From Fen-999 sp964530115 (GTDB lineage Bacteria; Pseudomonadota; Gammaproteobacteria; Burkholderiales; Rhodocyclaceae): a stretch of DNA of 64,000 nt. How positions within the stretch are numbered: the stretch's first letter is position 1; the number at the start of each line of letters is the position of its first letter. The notes under the pieces were generated by a model that was not told where the DNA came from, ran no database searches, and was given only the letters and a program-made list of their open reading frames with translations. Where the stretch lies: assembly GCA_964530115.1 (NCBI GenBank), contig CAZGYD010000104.1:1-64000 (forward strand). The letters are read 5' to 3'. Shown here piece after piece: positions 27,457 through 36,461 of the stretch. Both the position numbers and the translations under genes were made by a program.

Positions 27457-28311
27457 TCAGGATTTCCTGCCGAGCAGGCCCTTGATCGTCTCCTGGATGT
27501 CGGCCGGCAGCAGGACGGTCTTGGCGTTTTCCGAGCCGGCGAGCCGGTTGAGCGCCGCGAGGTACTTTTCCCCGAGCATGTAGCGCATCGGTGCCTCCTC
27601 GCTGCCGATGGCCGACGCCACACGCCGGATCGCCTCTGCGCTCGCCTCGGCGAGCGTGACCTGCGCCGTGGCATCGCGATGGGCGGCCTCCAGCCGAGCC
27701 TCGGCGGCAAGGATGGTCGCCTGCTTCTCGCCCTCGGCCTTGGTCACCATCGCCTTGCGCTCGCGCTCGGCGGCGGCCTGCATCTCCATCGCCTTCTGCA
27801 TCGATGCCGAGGGCTTGATGTCCTGGATCTCGACGGATTTCACGGTCAGGCCCCAGTCGATCGCCTCGTCGGAAATGCTCTCGCGCAGCCGGGCCTTGAT
27901 GCGGTCGCGGTTGGAGAGCGCCTCGTCGAGCTGCATTTCGCCGACGATGGAGCGCAGCGTGGTCATGATCAGGTTGCGAATGGCCTCGGCGAAATCGACG
28001 ACGCCATAGACCGCCTTGATCGGATCCGTCACCTTGATGAAGGCGATGGCGTTGGTGACGATCACCGCGTTGTCCTTGGTGATGACCTCCTGCTCCTGGA
28101 CGTCGAGGATGATGTCCTTGGTCACCAGCTTGTAGGCGATGTTGTCGAGGTAGGGGATGATGATGTTGAGGCCCGGGTGGAGCGTGCTGTGGTATTTGCC
28201 CAGCCGCTCGACGATCCATTCCTCGCCCTGCGGCACGATGCGCACGCCCTTCAACAGCGTGACCACCGCGAAGACCAAGAGTGCGACGACGACGATGAAC
28301 CCTTCGGTCAT
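27457..28311 (-). CDS. SPFH/stomatin-like membrane protein (QmcA type)
   Basis: 284 aa. The N-terminal membrane helix (about residues 4-22) is followed by the SPFH domain (VRIVPQGEEWIVERLGKY and LRSIVGEMQLDEALSNRD), then an Ala/Glu-rich coiled coil and a C-terminal tail. SPFH proteins form oligomers in membrane microdomains and often pair with NfeD proteins, as here. The start overlaps the NfeD stop by four bases. Confidence 0.93.
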   Translation of the reverse strand: MTEGFIVVVALLVFAVVTLLKGVRIVPQGEEWIVERLGKYHSTLHPGLNIIIPYLDNIAYKLVTKDIILDVQEQEVITKDNAVIVTNAIAFIKVTDPIKAVYGVVDFAEAIRNLIMTTLRSIVGEMQLDEALSNRDRIKARLRESISDEAIDWGLTVKSVEIQDIKPSASMQKAMEMQAAAERERKAMVTKAEGEKQATILAAEARLEAAHRDATAQVTLAEASAEAIRRVASAIGSEEAPMRYMLGEKYLAALNRLAGSENAKTVLLPADIQETIKGLLGRKS

Positions 28312-28751
28312 GATGCCCTCCCCACCTTGAGCAGACTGCCCTCGACGGCCAACACGCGCACCCGCTCGCCGGCGCGGATCTCCTCGTCGGCGATGCACGG
28401 CCAGGTGTCCGTGCCGAGCAGGGGCTTCTGGAAACGCACCTCGCCGCGCCCGAACGGCGCGACGTCATGGATCAGCAAGCCGATTTCGCCGATCATCTGC
28501 GGCTCCGACATGCCCACCCGCGTCTTGTGCCGTTCGGGGCGAAAGACGCGGAACCAGAGGACGATCATCGCGAGCGACAGGGCGAGCCAGATCGCCAGCT
28601 GCGCCGTCAGGCCGATGGCCGTCAGCGCGACGACCAGCGCCAGCACGAGCGCGCCGAGCCCGAACCAGACCAGCACGAAGGCCGGCACGGCGAGCTCGGC
28701 GAGGATCAGGACGATGCCGGTGACCGCCCAGTGCCACCATTCCGGCTGCAT
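28308..28751 (-). CDS. NfeD family membrane protein (short form)
   Basis: 147 aa. Hydrophobic segments occupy about residues 8-70, followed by a C-terminal OB-fold with GEIGLLIHDVAPFGRGEVRF. It is the short NfeD form that partners SPFH proteins in membrane quality control. It is upstream of the SPFH gene and translationally coupled to it, and begins 18 bases after the ppsA stop. Confidence 0.9.
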   Translation of the reverse strand: MQPEWWHWAVTGIVLILAELAVPAFVLVWFGLGALVLALVVALTAIGLTAQLAIWLALSLAMIVLWFRVFRPERHKTRVGMSEPQMIGEIGLLIHDVAPFGRGEVRFQKPLLGTDTWPCIADEEIRAGERVRVLAVEGSLLKVGRAS

Positions 28752-28769
28752 TGCCCCTCCCGCAGAGGA

Positions 28770-31139
28770 TTACCTGCCGGCGAGTTTAAGCCAAGTATCG
28801 ACCACCGTGTCGGGATTGAGCGAGATGCTCTGGATGCCCTGCGCCATCAGCCACTGGGCGAAGTCCGCGTGATCCGAGGGTCCCTGGCCGCAAATGCCGA
28901 CGTACTTGCCGAGACGGTTGGCGGTCGAGATCGCCATCGATAGCAGCTGCTTGACCGCCGGATCCCGCTCGTCGAACGAGTGCGCGACCAGCCCCGAGTC
29001 ACGGTCGAGGCCGAGCGTCAGCTGGGTCAGGTCGTTGGAACCGATCGAGAAGCCGTCGAAGATTTCCAGGAACTGCTCCGCGAGCAGCGCATTGGACGGG
29101 ATCTCGCACATCATGATCACGCGCAGACCGTTTTCACCCTTGCGCAGGCCGTTCTCGGCGAGCAGGTCGACGACGGCCCGTCCTTCGTCGAGGTTGCGCA
29201 CGAACGGGATCATCAGCTCGACATTGGTCAGCCCGAGGACATCGCGGACCTTCTTCATCGCCCGGCACTCGAGTTCGAAACAATCGCGGAAGGAATGGGC
29301 GATGTAGCGCGAGGCCCCGCGGAAGCCGAGCATCGGGTTTTCCTCCTCGGGCTCGTAGATCTCGCCGCCGAGGAGCTTGCGGTACTCGTTCGACTTGAAG
29401 TCGGACATGCGCACGATCACGGGCTTCGGCCAGAACGCCGCGGCGATCGTGGCCACGCCCTCGACCAGCTTCTCGACGAAGAAGTCCGTCGGGCTGCCAT
29501 AGCCGCGGGCGCGGCGGGCGATCTCCTCGCGCAGGCTTTCCTTCATCTCCGAATACTCGAGGATGGCCTTGGGATGCACACCGATCATGTTGTTGATGAC
29601 GAACTCGACGCGCGCGAGGCCGACGCCCGCGTTCGGCGTCTGCGCGAACTCGAAGGCGAGTTCCGGATTGCCGACGTTCATCATGATCTTCACCGGCAGT
29701 TCCGGCAGATTGCCCATGTCCTGCGTGCTCACCTCGAATTCCAGGCGGCCGCGATACACGTGGCCGGTATCGCCCTCGGCACAACTGACCGTGACGGTTT
29801 CGCCCTCTTCGAGGACGGCCGTCGCGTCACCACAGCCGACGATGGCCGGGATGCCGAGTTCCCGGGCGATGATGGCGGCGTGGCAGGTACGGCCGCCGCG
29901 GTTGGTGACGATCGCCGCCGCACGCTTCATCACCGGCTCCCAGTTGGGATCGGTCATGTCGGCGACCAGCACGTCGCCCTGCTGCACGCGGTTCATCTCG
30001 GCGGGATCCTTGACCACGCGCACCGGACCGATGCCGATCTTCTGGCCGATCGCCCGGCCAGAGGCGAGCACCTTGCCGAACTGCTTGAGTTTGTACTTCT
30101 CGACGCGGCTGCCGGCACCCTCCTGCGACTTCACCGTCTCCGGGCGCGCCTGGAGGATGTAGATTCGTCCGTCGCGCCCGTCCTTGCCCCACTCGATGTC
30201 CATCGGCCGGCCATAATGCTTTTCGATGATCATCGCGTAGCGCGCCAGTTCGAGCACGTCGTCGTCGCTGATCGAGAACACATGCCGCTCGGCCTCGTCG
30301 ACATCGACGGTGCGCGTACTCTTGCCGGCCTCCTGCTTTTCAGCGAAGACCATCTTGATCATCTTCGAGCCGAGGCTGCGGCGGATCAGCGCCGGACGGC
30401 CCTCCGCCAGCGTCGGCTTGTGCACATAGAACTCGTCCGGGTTGACCGCGCCCTGGACCACGGTTTCTCCGAGGCCATAGGACGCGGTGATGAACACGAC
30501 GTCGCGGAAGCCCGATTCCGTGTCGATCGTGAACATCACCCCGGCAGCGCCGGTGTCCGAGCGGACCATGCGCTGGACGCCGGCGGAGAGCGCGACATCG
30601 GCATGGGCGAAACCCTTGTGCACCCGGTAGGCGATCGCCCGGTCGTTGTAGAGCGAGGCGAAAACCTCCTTGATCGCGTGCAGGATGTTCTCGTAGCCCT
30701 GGATGTTCAGGAAGGTTTCCTGCTGGCCGGCGAACGAGGCGTCCGGCAGATCTTCGGCGGTCGCCGACGAGCGCACGGCAAACGAAGCATCGGGTCCGCT
30801 GGTGGCGATCAGTGCCTCGTAATGGGCCTTGATCTCGGCTTCGAGCTGCGGCGGAAACGGTGTATCGACGACCCACCGACGGATTTGCGCACCCGTCCTG
30901 GCCAGGGCGTCGACGTCATCGACATCGAGCGCATCCAGCGCCGAGTTGATCCGCTCCGCGAGCCCCTGGTACGCCAGGAATTCGCGATAGGCCGCCGCCG
31001 TGGTCGCGAATCCGCCGGGCACCCGCACGCCGGATGAGGCCAACTGGCTGATCATCTCGCCGAGGGAGGCATTCTTGCCGCCCACCTCGCCGACGTCGGT
31101 CATGCGCAGTTGATCGAAAGCAATGACATTCCTGGCCAT
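28770..31139 (-). CDS. ppsA: Phosphoenolpyruvate synthase
   Basis: 789 aa, converts pyruvate + ATP + water to PEP + AMP + Pi for gluconeogenesis. The N-terminal ATP-grasp domain starts FDQLRMTDVGEVGGKNASLG. The phosphohistidine motif GGRTCHAAIIARELGIPA has its His near residue 420. The barrel domain contains GSNDLTQLTLG and CGQGPSDH. Its presumed regulator ppsR is transcribed divergently across 98 bp, so control by reversible ADP-dependent phosphorylation of this enzyme is likely. Confidence 0.97.
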   Translation of the reverse strand: MARNVIAFDQLRMTDVGEVGGKNASLGEMISQLASSGVRVPGGFATTAAAYREFLAYQGLAERINSALDALDVDDVDALARTGAQIRRWVVDTPFPPQLEAEIKAHYEALIATSGPDASFAVRSSATAEDLPDASFAGQQETFLNIQGYENILHAIKEVFASLYNDRAIAYRVHKGFAHADVALSAGVQRMVRSDTGAAGVMFTIDTESGFRDVVFITASYGLGETVVQGAVNPDEFYVHKPTLAEGRPALIRRSLGSKMIKMVFAEKQEAGKSTRTVDVDEAERHVFSISDDDVLELARYAMIIEKHYGRPMDIEWGKDGRDGRIYILQARPETVKSQEGAGSRVEKYKLKQFGKVLASGRAIGQKIGIGPVRVVKDPAEMNRVQQGDVLVADMTDPNWEPVMKRAAAIVTNRGGRTCHAAIIARELGIPAIVGCGDATAVLEEGETVTVSCAEGDTGHVYRGRLEFEVSTQDMGNLPELPVKIMMNVGNPELAFEFAQTPNAGVGLARVEFVINNMIGVHPKAILEYSEMKESLREEIARRARGYGSPTDFFVEKLVEGVATIAAAFWPKPVIVRMSDFKSNEYRKLLGGEIYEPEEENPMLGFRGASRYIAHSFRDCFELECRAMKKVRDVLGLTNVELMIPFVRNLDEGRAVVDLLAENGLRKGENGLRVIMMCEIPSNALLAEQFLEIFDGFSIGSNDLTQLTLGLDRDSGLVAHSFDERDPAVKQLLSMAISTANRLGKYVGICGQGPSDHADFAQWLMAQGIQSISLNPDTVVDTWLKLAGR

Positions 31140-31237
31140 GAAGCACTCCCTCTGGTTATTTGTGTGGGCATCGACAAACGAATATTCTAGCGGTTTTGCT
31201 GCACCGCAAATAGCACGGACGGACTACGCAAGTACCC

Positions 31238-32053
31238 ATGAGAACAGTCTTTTTCGTCTCCGACGGCACCGGCATCACGGCAGAAACCGTCGGCCACAGC
31301 CTGCTGTCGCAGTTCGAGGGAATCGAATATCGCCAGGAGCGCGTTCCCTTCGTCGATACCGCCGAAAAAGCACGCGACTGCCTGCGGCGCATCGCCGAAG
31401 CCCGCGAACGCGACGGACTCCGGCCGGTCGTCGTCAGCACGCTGGTTGCCCCCGAGGTGGTGAAATTGATCGCCTCGGCCGATGCCTTGCATCTCGATTT
31501 CATGTCCACCTTCATTTCGCCGCTCGAAGCCGAACTCGGCGTGAAATCTTCGCGCGCGATCGGCAAGGGCCACAGCCGGGCGACGAGCCAGGATTATGCG
31601 CAGCGGATCGACGCGATCAATTACACGCTCGCCCACGACGACGGCGTCACCGATGTCGATCTCGACAAGGCCGACGTGATCCTGATCGGCGTCTCCCGTT
31701 GCGGCAAGACACCGACGAGCCTCTACCTGGCCATGCAGTTCGGCATCAAGGCCGCCAACTATCCCCTGATTCCCGAGGACTTCGAGCGCAACGCCTTGCC
31801 CGAGGCCCTGGACCGGCACCGGCACAAGCTGTTCGGTCTGACCATCGCGCCGGAACGGCTCACGCGGATCCGGCAGGAACGCCGACCCGACAGCAAGTAT
31901 GCCTCCCTCGACAACTGTCGCTGGGAGGTGGCCCAGGCGGAAAAGCTGATGCGCCGCGAGGGCGTGCGCTGGCTCGACTCGACCACCAAGTCGATCGAGG
32001 AGATCGCCGCGACGCTCCTGCAGACGATCAGTCTGGAAAAACATTCCTACTGA
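31238..32053 (+). CDS. ppsR: PEP synthase regulatory protein (bifunctional kinase/phosphotransferase)
   Basis: 271 aa, DUF299 family. The start reads RTVFFVSDGTGITAETVGHSL and the P-loop GVSRCGKTPTSLYLA lies near residues 150-164. Enzymes of this family phosphorylate a Thr next to the catalytic His of PEP synthase or PPDK using ADP, and remove it with Pi. The position next to ppsA points to PpsA as target; PpdK elsewhere in the window could be a second one. The end overlaps a convergent gene by seven bases. Confidence 0.95.
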   Translation: MRTVFFVSDGTGITAETVGHSLLSQFEGIEYRQERVPFVDTAEKARDCLRRIAEARERDGLRPVVVSTLVAPEVVKLIASADALHLDFMSTFISPLEAELGVKSSRAIGKGHSRATSQDYAQRIDAINYTLAHDDGVTDVDLDKADVILIGVSRCGKTPTSLYLAMQFGIKAANYPLIPEDFERNALPEALDRHRHKLFGLTIAPERLTRIRQERRPDSKYASLDNCRWEVAQAEKLMRREGVRWLDSTTKSIEEIAATLLQTISLEKHSY

Positions 32054-32955
32054 TCGGCCGCCCTCAGCCGTTCGCCCAGTTCGCGCGCCGGCGGCAGGCG
32101 CAGTCCCAGCGACTGGGCCACGACCGTGTTGACGCCGACGGTGAATTGGTTCGGCGCCTGGAGGCGCGGCACCGGCCGGCCGTCACGGAACGACCGCAGG
32201 GTGTCGACGGCCTGGGAAACGATCTGGGGAATCGTCGAATAGAGCGCCAGCACGGCGCCGGCCTGCTGGTAGGCCTCCGAATAGGCGACGACGGGAATGC
32301 CGGCGCGATAGGTCGTCAAGAGCAGCGACTGCACCGTGTTCCGATTGTGTACGAGCGGATCGGGCAAGGCGAGGAACAGGTCCATGTTCGGCACCAGCCG
32401 CTCGATGGCGGGAAGGAGGCCTTCCGTGCCAACGACGTTTTCCACGGCGAGCGTCATCCGTCGCTCGCCAAGACTGCGCTCCAGCGCGAGTATCGTCCTG
32501 CCTCCGGCGGGGCCAACGAGGACACCGACCCGACGCGCTGCCGGGAAAGCCAGCTGCAGGAGCGCTGTCCAGCGCTCGACCGGTTGATCGAGCACGATGG
32601 CCGATATCCGCTCCCCGGCGGGCAGCGGATGCTCGTCGAGCGCTGAGCGTGTTACGAGAATGGAAACCAGCGGGCGGCCGGTAGTGGTTTTCGTCGCGAT
32701 CGCATGCGCCCGCACACCCACCGCGACGACGCCGGCACCGGCCTCCAGGGCAGTCGAAGGCAAGCTATCGTTCGCGCCGAGGGCGACGACCGACGGCGCG
32801 TACCCCGATTGCCTGGCTGCCTGTACCAGCAGTTCCGTGGCCGTCCGGGCAATGGCGGTGTCGTCGCCGATGATCACCAGACGTGCGTCGCTCGCCCGGC
32901 AATCGACGCCGAACTGGGCGAAAAGCATGATGATCAGGCAGCGCAGCACCCTCAT
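32047..32955 (-). CDS. ABC transporter substrate-binding-like protein
   Basis: 302 aa. An N-terminal signal segment (RVLRCLIIMLFAQFGVDC) may carry a Cys anchor. The rest is a two-lobed binding fold of the PF04392 kind, with GVLVGPAGG, YRAGIPVVAYSEAYQQAGAV and a C-terminal VNTVVAQSLGLRLP, where the family usually has 'N...A..LG'. Such proteins are often encoded without their own transporter. It follows a TonB-dependent receptor gene with a 35-bp gap, suggesting one uptake or sensing unit. The ligand is unknown. It ends in ppsR by a 7-base convergent overlap. Confidence 0.75.
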   Translation of the reverse strand: MRVLRCLIIMLFAQFGVDCRASDARLVIIGDDTAIARTATELLVQAARQSGYAPSVVALGANDSLPSTALEAGAGVVAVGVRAHAIATKTTTGRPLVSILVTRSALDEHPLPAGERISAIVLDQPVERWTALLQLAFPAARRVGVLVGPAGGRTILALERSLGERRMTLAVENVVGTEGLLPAIERLVPNMDLFLALPDPLVHNRNTVQSLLLTTYRAGIPVVAYSEAYQQAGAVLALYSTIPQIVSQAVDTLRSFRDGRPVPRLQAPNQFTVGVNTVVAQSLGLRLPPARELGERLRAADQ

Positions 32956-32990
32956 GGCGTTCGCGAGCGGAGGACGGAAATCACGCGCCC

Positions 32991-35024
32991 TCAATACTGG
33001 TAGCGGATGCCGAGCCAAGCCGTACGCCGTTCGACGTTCCAGGACTCGAACACGGGGACTGATCCCGTCGCGTTGACAAGCACGGCCGAAATCTCCATGC
33101 AGGAGGCGGCGAAGCGTATCCGCTTGGCCACGCGGAGGTTCACGCGGTTGGTCGCGGGCAGGGGTGCCATCGCACCGCCGAGGGGCTGCATGGCGCCGAC
33201 GTGGAAATAACCAAGGCTGGCCTGCCAGTCCTCTGGCAGGTCCTGCACCATGAGCGCGCTGACGGTATGCACGGGGCCACTCTTCCCGATCGCATCGGCA
33301 TAAGGCCCTGAGCCGGCCTCGATGATGGTCCGGCTGGCACTCAGATAGAGGCTGCCACCCAGCCACGGGCGCCAGCGCAGCGTCGCCGACTGCCCGCGGA
33401 CATTGGCCGAATCGAGATTCGCGCTGCCGAAGGTGTAGGCCCGTTCGGGATAGAAGAACGACCGGATCGTGGCGTTCGTGTAGCGCTCCCAGCCGATCAG
33501 GCGATCGAGCCGGTATTCGAAGATGCCGACGTCGGCGGTCAGACGGAGCTCCGGGAACTGTCCAAACCAGGACAACTCGCTCGATCGGATCCGTTCATCC
33601 TCGAGATCCTGCCGCGTGAGCCGGGACTGCTCGAGCGCCAGTCCGGCGACGTCGCGCCGGTTGAGCGGTGGCCCCGCCAGCAGCGCTTTGAGATCGGCCG
33701 GCGCCTCGTAACGCCAGTCGACCTCCTGCTCGAACAGCGTCGGCGTCCGGTTGGCCCGGGCGAAGCGCAGGCGCAGGCTCTGGCGAGGCGTGAGATGGTG
33801 GATGAGTGCAAGACTCGGCGACAGCGACGTAGCGGTAAATGAATTGGATTCCACCATGAGGCCGCCGAAGGCGATCCACTCCGGCGACACGCGCCATTCG
33901 AGATTGCCGAAGAGACGATACAGGCGGCTTTCCAGCCAATCGTCGGTGGCGAAATACGTACGCGAACGGGCACCGTCTTGGCGAAGCTGCATGCCCCAGA
34001 CCCCGCGGAGCCCTTCCTTCAATGGCAGGGTGTGCTGGAGCTCCAGATCGGTGCGCCGATGTGCATAGCCGAAATCCAGCGGGTAAGGGGCGACGTAGTA
34101 CGGCCTGAAGGCATCGAGGACATACGGCAGCATTTCCCTGTGGCTGCGCTGATGGTAGGCGAACTGGAACCAAAGCTCTTCGCCGGCATTGAAGGTGCGC
34201 GTCCATCGCGCATGCAGCTGGCCGGCATCGAAATGGCCCGTCCGTGGACCGTCGGTGTGGTTCGGGATGGCATAGATGCCCTCGTCCTGCGAGCCGCCCG
34301 CGTAACCCGCCTGAATGCGCAGTTCATCCGTCATCGAGAGACGCCAATGTGACCTCAGGTTGGCGAAACGGGTCCGTCGCGTGTCCGGGAACGAATCGAG
34401 GCCATGGTCGGCGCGCTGGCCGGCACTGAGGCGCCAGCGCCAATTACCGTCGCCGCCGGCCTGGCGGGCGAAGAGGTCGCGGATGCCGTTCTCGCCAACG
34501 CGAGCCTCGACGGCGCCACCGCGTTCGGTCGCCGGATCGCGGGTGATGATGTTCACCACGCCGAGGAACGAATTGGCGCCGTAGGTCGAAGCATTGGGGC
34601 CGCGCACCACCTCGATCCGTTCGATGTCCTCGAGCGCGAGCGGCAATTCGTTCCATTCGCCGCCGCCCCAGAACGGGCTGTAAATGGAAACGCCATCGAG
34701 CAGGATCTGGAACTGCCGGAAGAAAGCGTCGCTGAAGCCGTGGAAGCCGAGGATGGGCCGATGACCCTTGTACATGCCGACGGTCATGCCCGGCACCAGC
34801 CGGAAGAGATCGACGATGTCTCGCGCTCCCGAGGCGGCGATCATGCCGCGGTCGATCACCGTGACCGAGGCCGGCGCTTCGTCGAGCGTCTGGGCGAGGC
34901 GAGAAGCCGAAAGCACGACCGGCAGCTCACCGAAATACTCGCCAGCCGCGCCGGCCTGATCCTGGGCTATCGCCGGGCCACCGGCGAGCACCGAGCCCGT
35001 GGCGACGACCGCTATCACACGCAT
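32991..35024 (-). CDS. TonB-dependent outer-membrane receptor
   Basis: 677 aa. A signal peptide (about residues 1-20, ending AIAQ) is followed by the plug domain (ASVTVIDRGMIAASGARDIVDLFRLVPG and RIEVVRGPNASTYGANSFLGVVNI) and a beta-barrel ending in Tyr (GIRYQY). It is moderate in length, like vitamin B12 or catecholate receptors, but no cobalamin riboswitch or iron-box match was recognised in front of it. The start overlaps the SpoU stop by ten bases, so it is in the operon. It is paired with a PF04392-type binding protein. Confidence 0.93.
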   Translation of the reverse strand: MRVIAVVATGSVLAGGPAIAQDQAGAAGEYFGELPVVLSASRLAQTLDEAPASVTVIDRGMIAASGARDIVDLFRLVPGMTVGMYKGHRPILGFHGFSDAFFRQFQILLDGVSIYSPFWGGGEWNELPLALEDIERIEVVRGPNASTYGANSFLGVVNIITRDPATERGGAVEARVGENGIRDLFARQAGGDGNWRWRLSAGQRADHGLDSFPDTRRTRFANLRSHWRLSMTDELRIQAGYAGGSQDEGIYAIPNHTDGPRTGHFDAGQLHARWTRTFNAGEELWFQFAYHQRSHREMLPYVLDAFRPYYVAPYPLDFGYAHRRTDLELQHTLPLKEGLRGVWGMQLRQDGARSRTYFATDDWLESRLYRLFGNLEWRVSPEWIAFGGLMVESNSFTATSLSPSLALIHHLTPRQSLRLRFARANRTPTLFEQEVDWRYEAPADLKALLAGPPLNRRDVAGLALEQSRLTRQDLEDERIRSSELSWFGQFPELRLTADVGIFEYRLDRLIGWERYTNATIRSFFYPERAYTFGSANLDSANVRGQSATLRWRPWLGGSLYLSASRTIIEAGSGPYADAIGKSGPVHTVSALMVQDLPEDWQASLGYFHVGAMQPLGGAMAPLPATNRVNLRVAKRIRFAASCMEISAVLVNATGSVPVFESWNVERRTAWLGIRYQY

Positions 35025-35824
35025 GGAGCACCTCCCTTGGAAAGGCGTTTCTGTCGTACCCCCTCGAACAGGCAGATGGCGGCAGCGGCCGCCACGTTGA
35101 GGGACTCGGTCCCGCGCGAAAGGGGTATGGTGATTTTCAGGCGGGTTGCCTGAAGCAGCCGCGCGCCGATGCCGGCGCCCTCGTTGCCGAAGATCCAGGC
35201 GACGTCACCGCTCAAGTCCGTCTCGAACGGCGAATGGCCGCCGCGGACGACGGCGGCGGCGCTCACCCCGGGGTAGCCGGCCAGGAACTCCGCCAAGTCG
35301 GCATGTTCCCGAATCTGCAGCGAAAAGTGGGCGCCCTGCCCCGCCCGCAGCACACGCGGCGTCCAGGCGCCGGCACAGCCGTGGCCGAGCACGACATCGC
35401 GGATGCCCGCTGCCGCCGCGGTTCTCAGAATGGAGCCAACGTTGCCGGCATCCTGGACGGCATCGAGGAGAACACAGCCACCCTCGACCGCGCCAACGGG
35501 CGCATCCGGCAGTCGAATCACGGCGAGAATGCCCACCGGCGTGCCACCACCGCTGAGTTTCCGGAACGAGGCATCGGGAATCCGCAACGCTTCAACGTGG
35601 GAACAGCCGTCCAACAGCCGGCGGACCTCCGCATGCTCCAGGCCGCTCGCGCTGACCACCAGACGTTCGGGCATGCCGACCCGCTGCAGATAGGCCTCCA
35701 CGAGATGCGGGCCGATCAGCAGGGTTCGGCCCTGCCTGCGCACTTCCCGCGAGTCTTCCGCCAGGGCGACGAGCGCCTTGAGCGTCGGGTTATCGCGGGA
35801 AGTAACCGCCTTGATGTCGCGCAT
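35015..35824 (-). CDS. SpoU/TrmH family RNA 2'-O-methyltransferase
   Basis: 269 aa. The SPOUT knot motifs are LLDAVQDAGNVGSILRTAAAAG, WIFGNEGAGI and IPLSRGTESLNVAAAAAICLFE. The N-terminal substrate-binding part begins VTSRDNPTLKAL. It methylates a ribose in rRNA or tRNA; the exact target is unknown (RlmB-like or TsnR-like). RKLSGGGTPVGI is encoded by a degenerate family A motif, at a site where relatives have a Ser-x-x-x-Thr-Pro-x-Gly segment. It lies 73 bases after rnhB. Confidence 0.9.
   Translation of the reverse strand: MRDIKAVTSRDNPTLKALVALAEDSREVRRQGRTLLIGPHLVEAYLQRVGMPERLVVSASGLEHAEVRRLLDGCSHVEALRIPDASFRKLSGGGTPVGILAVIRLPDAPVGAVEGGCVLLDAVQDAGNVGSILRTAAAAGIRDVVLGHGCAGAWTPRVLRAGQGAHFSLQIREHADLAEFLAGYPGVSAAAVVRGGHSPFETDLSGDVAWIFGNEGAGIGARLLQATRLKITIPLSRGTESLNVAAAAAICLFEGVRQKRLSKGGAPCV
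35535..35561 (-). repeat. Family A dispersed motif, copy 11, degenerate (inside SpoU gene)
   Basis: On the minus strand: GAAACTCAGCG, centre GTG, GTGGCACGCC. It is in sense with the gene and encodes KLSGGGTP. Confidence 0.55.
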
Positions 35825-35897
35825 GCTATCTCTACTGGGGATTCCGGCTCGGAGCTTAGCATCATGCCGCTTTCATCGCTCCGCCAATGACCTGGGA

Positions 35898-36461
35898 TCA
35901 ACGTTCGTCCAGCAGTTCCCTGACAGGAGAAAAACTGCGCCGATGTGCAGGAGTCGGCCCGAATCTGCGCAAGGCCTCGAGGTGCAAGGCCGTGCCGTAG
36001 CCCATGTGGCGGTCGAACCGGTATTCGGGATAACGCGCATGCAGGGTGAGCATTTCCGCATCACGCGCCGTTTTGGCGAGGATCGACGCCGCCGAGATCT
36101 CGGCGACCGTGGCATCCCCGCCGACGATCGCGCGTGCCGGCATCGGCAGGTCGGGGCAGCGGTTGCCATCGATCAGCACCTCTGCGGGACGGAGCGCGAG
36201 GCCGGCGACCGCACGGGACATGGCCAGCATGGTCGCCCGGAGGATGTTGAGCCGGTCGATCTCCTCGACCGTGGCGAAGGCTACCGACCAGGCCAGCGAT
36301 TCCTGCCGGATCCTTGCCGCGAGACGTTCCCGCTGCCGCGCCGAGAGCTTCTTCGAATCGGCGAGGCCTTCGATCGGCCGACCGGCATCGAGGATCACGG
36401 CCGCCGCGCAGACGGGACCGGCCAGCGGACCGCGGCCCGCTTCGTCGACACCGCAGATCAT
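35898..36461 (-). CDS. rnhB: Ribonuclease HII
   Basis: 187 aa, removes RNA from RNA-DNA hybrids. The opening ICGVDEAGRGPLAGPV supplies the Asp-Glu pair (6-7). A second acidic motif is VLIDGNRCP and a third AEISAASILAKTARD. The start overlaps the lpxB stop (ATGA). It is the final gene of the lpx group before the SpoU gene. Confidence 0.96.
   Translation of the reverse strand: MICGVDEAGRGPLAGPVCAAAVILDAGRPIEGLADSKKLSARQRERLAARIRQESLAWSVAFATVEEIDRLNILRATMLAMSRAVAGLALRPAEVLIDGNRCPDLPMPARAIVGGDATVAEISAASILAKTARDAEMLTLHARYPEYRFDRHMGYGTALHLEALRRFGPTPAHRRSFSPVRELLDER

Noticed and set aside
32645..32665. Partial family A match (GCGTGTTACGA) in the binding-protein gene
   Set aside because: Only one heptamer is present; the other half is unrelated, so I did not count it.
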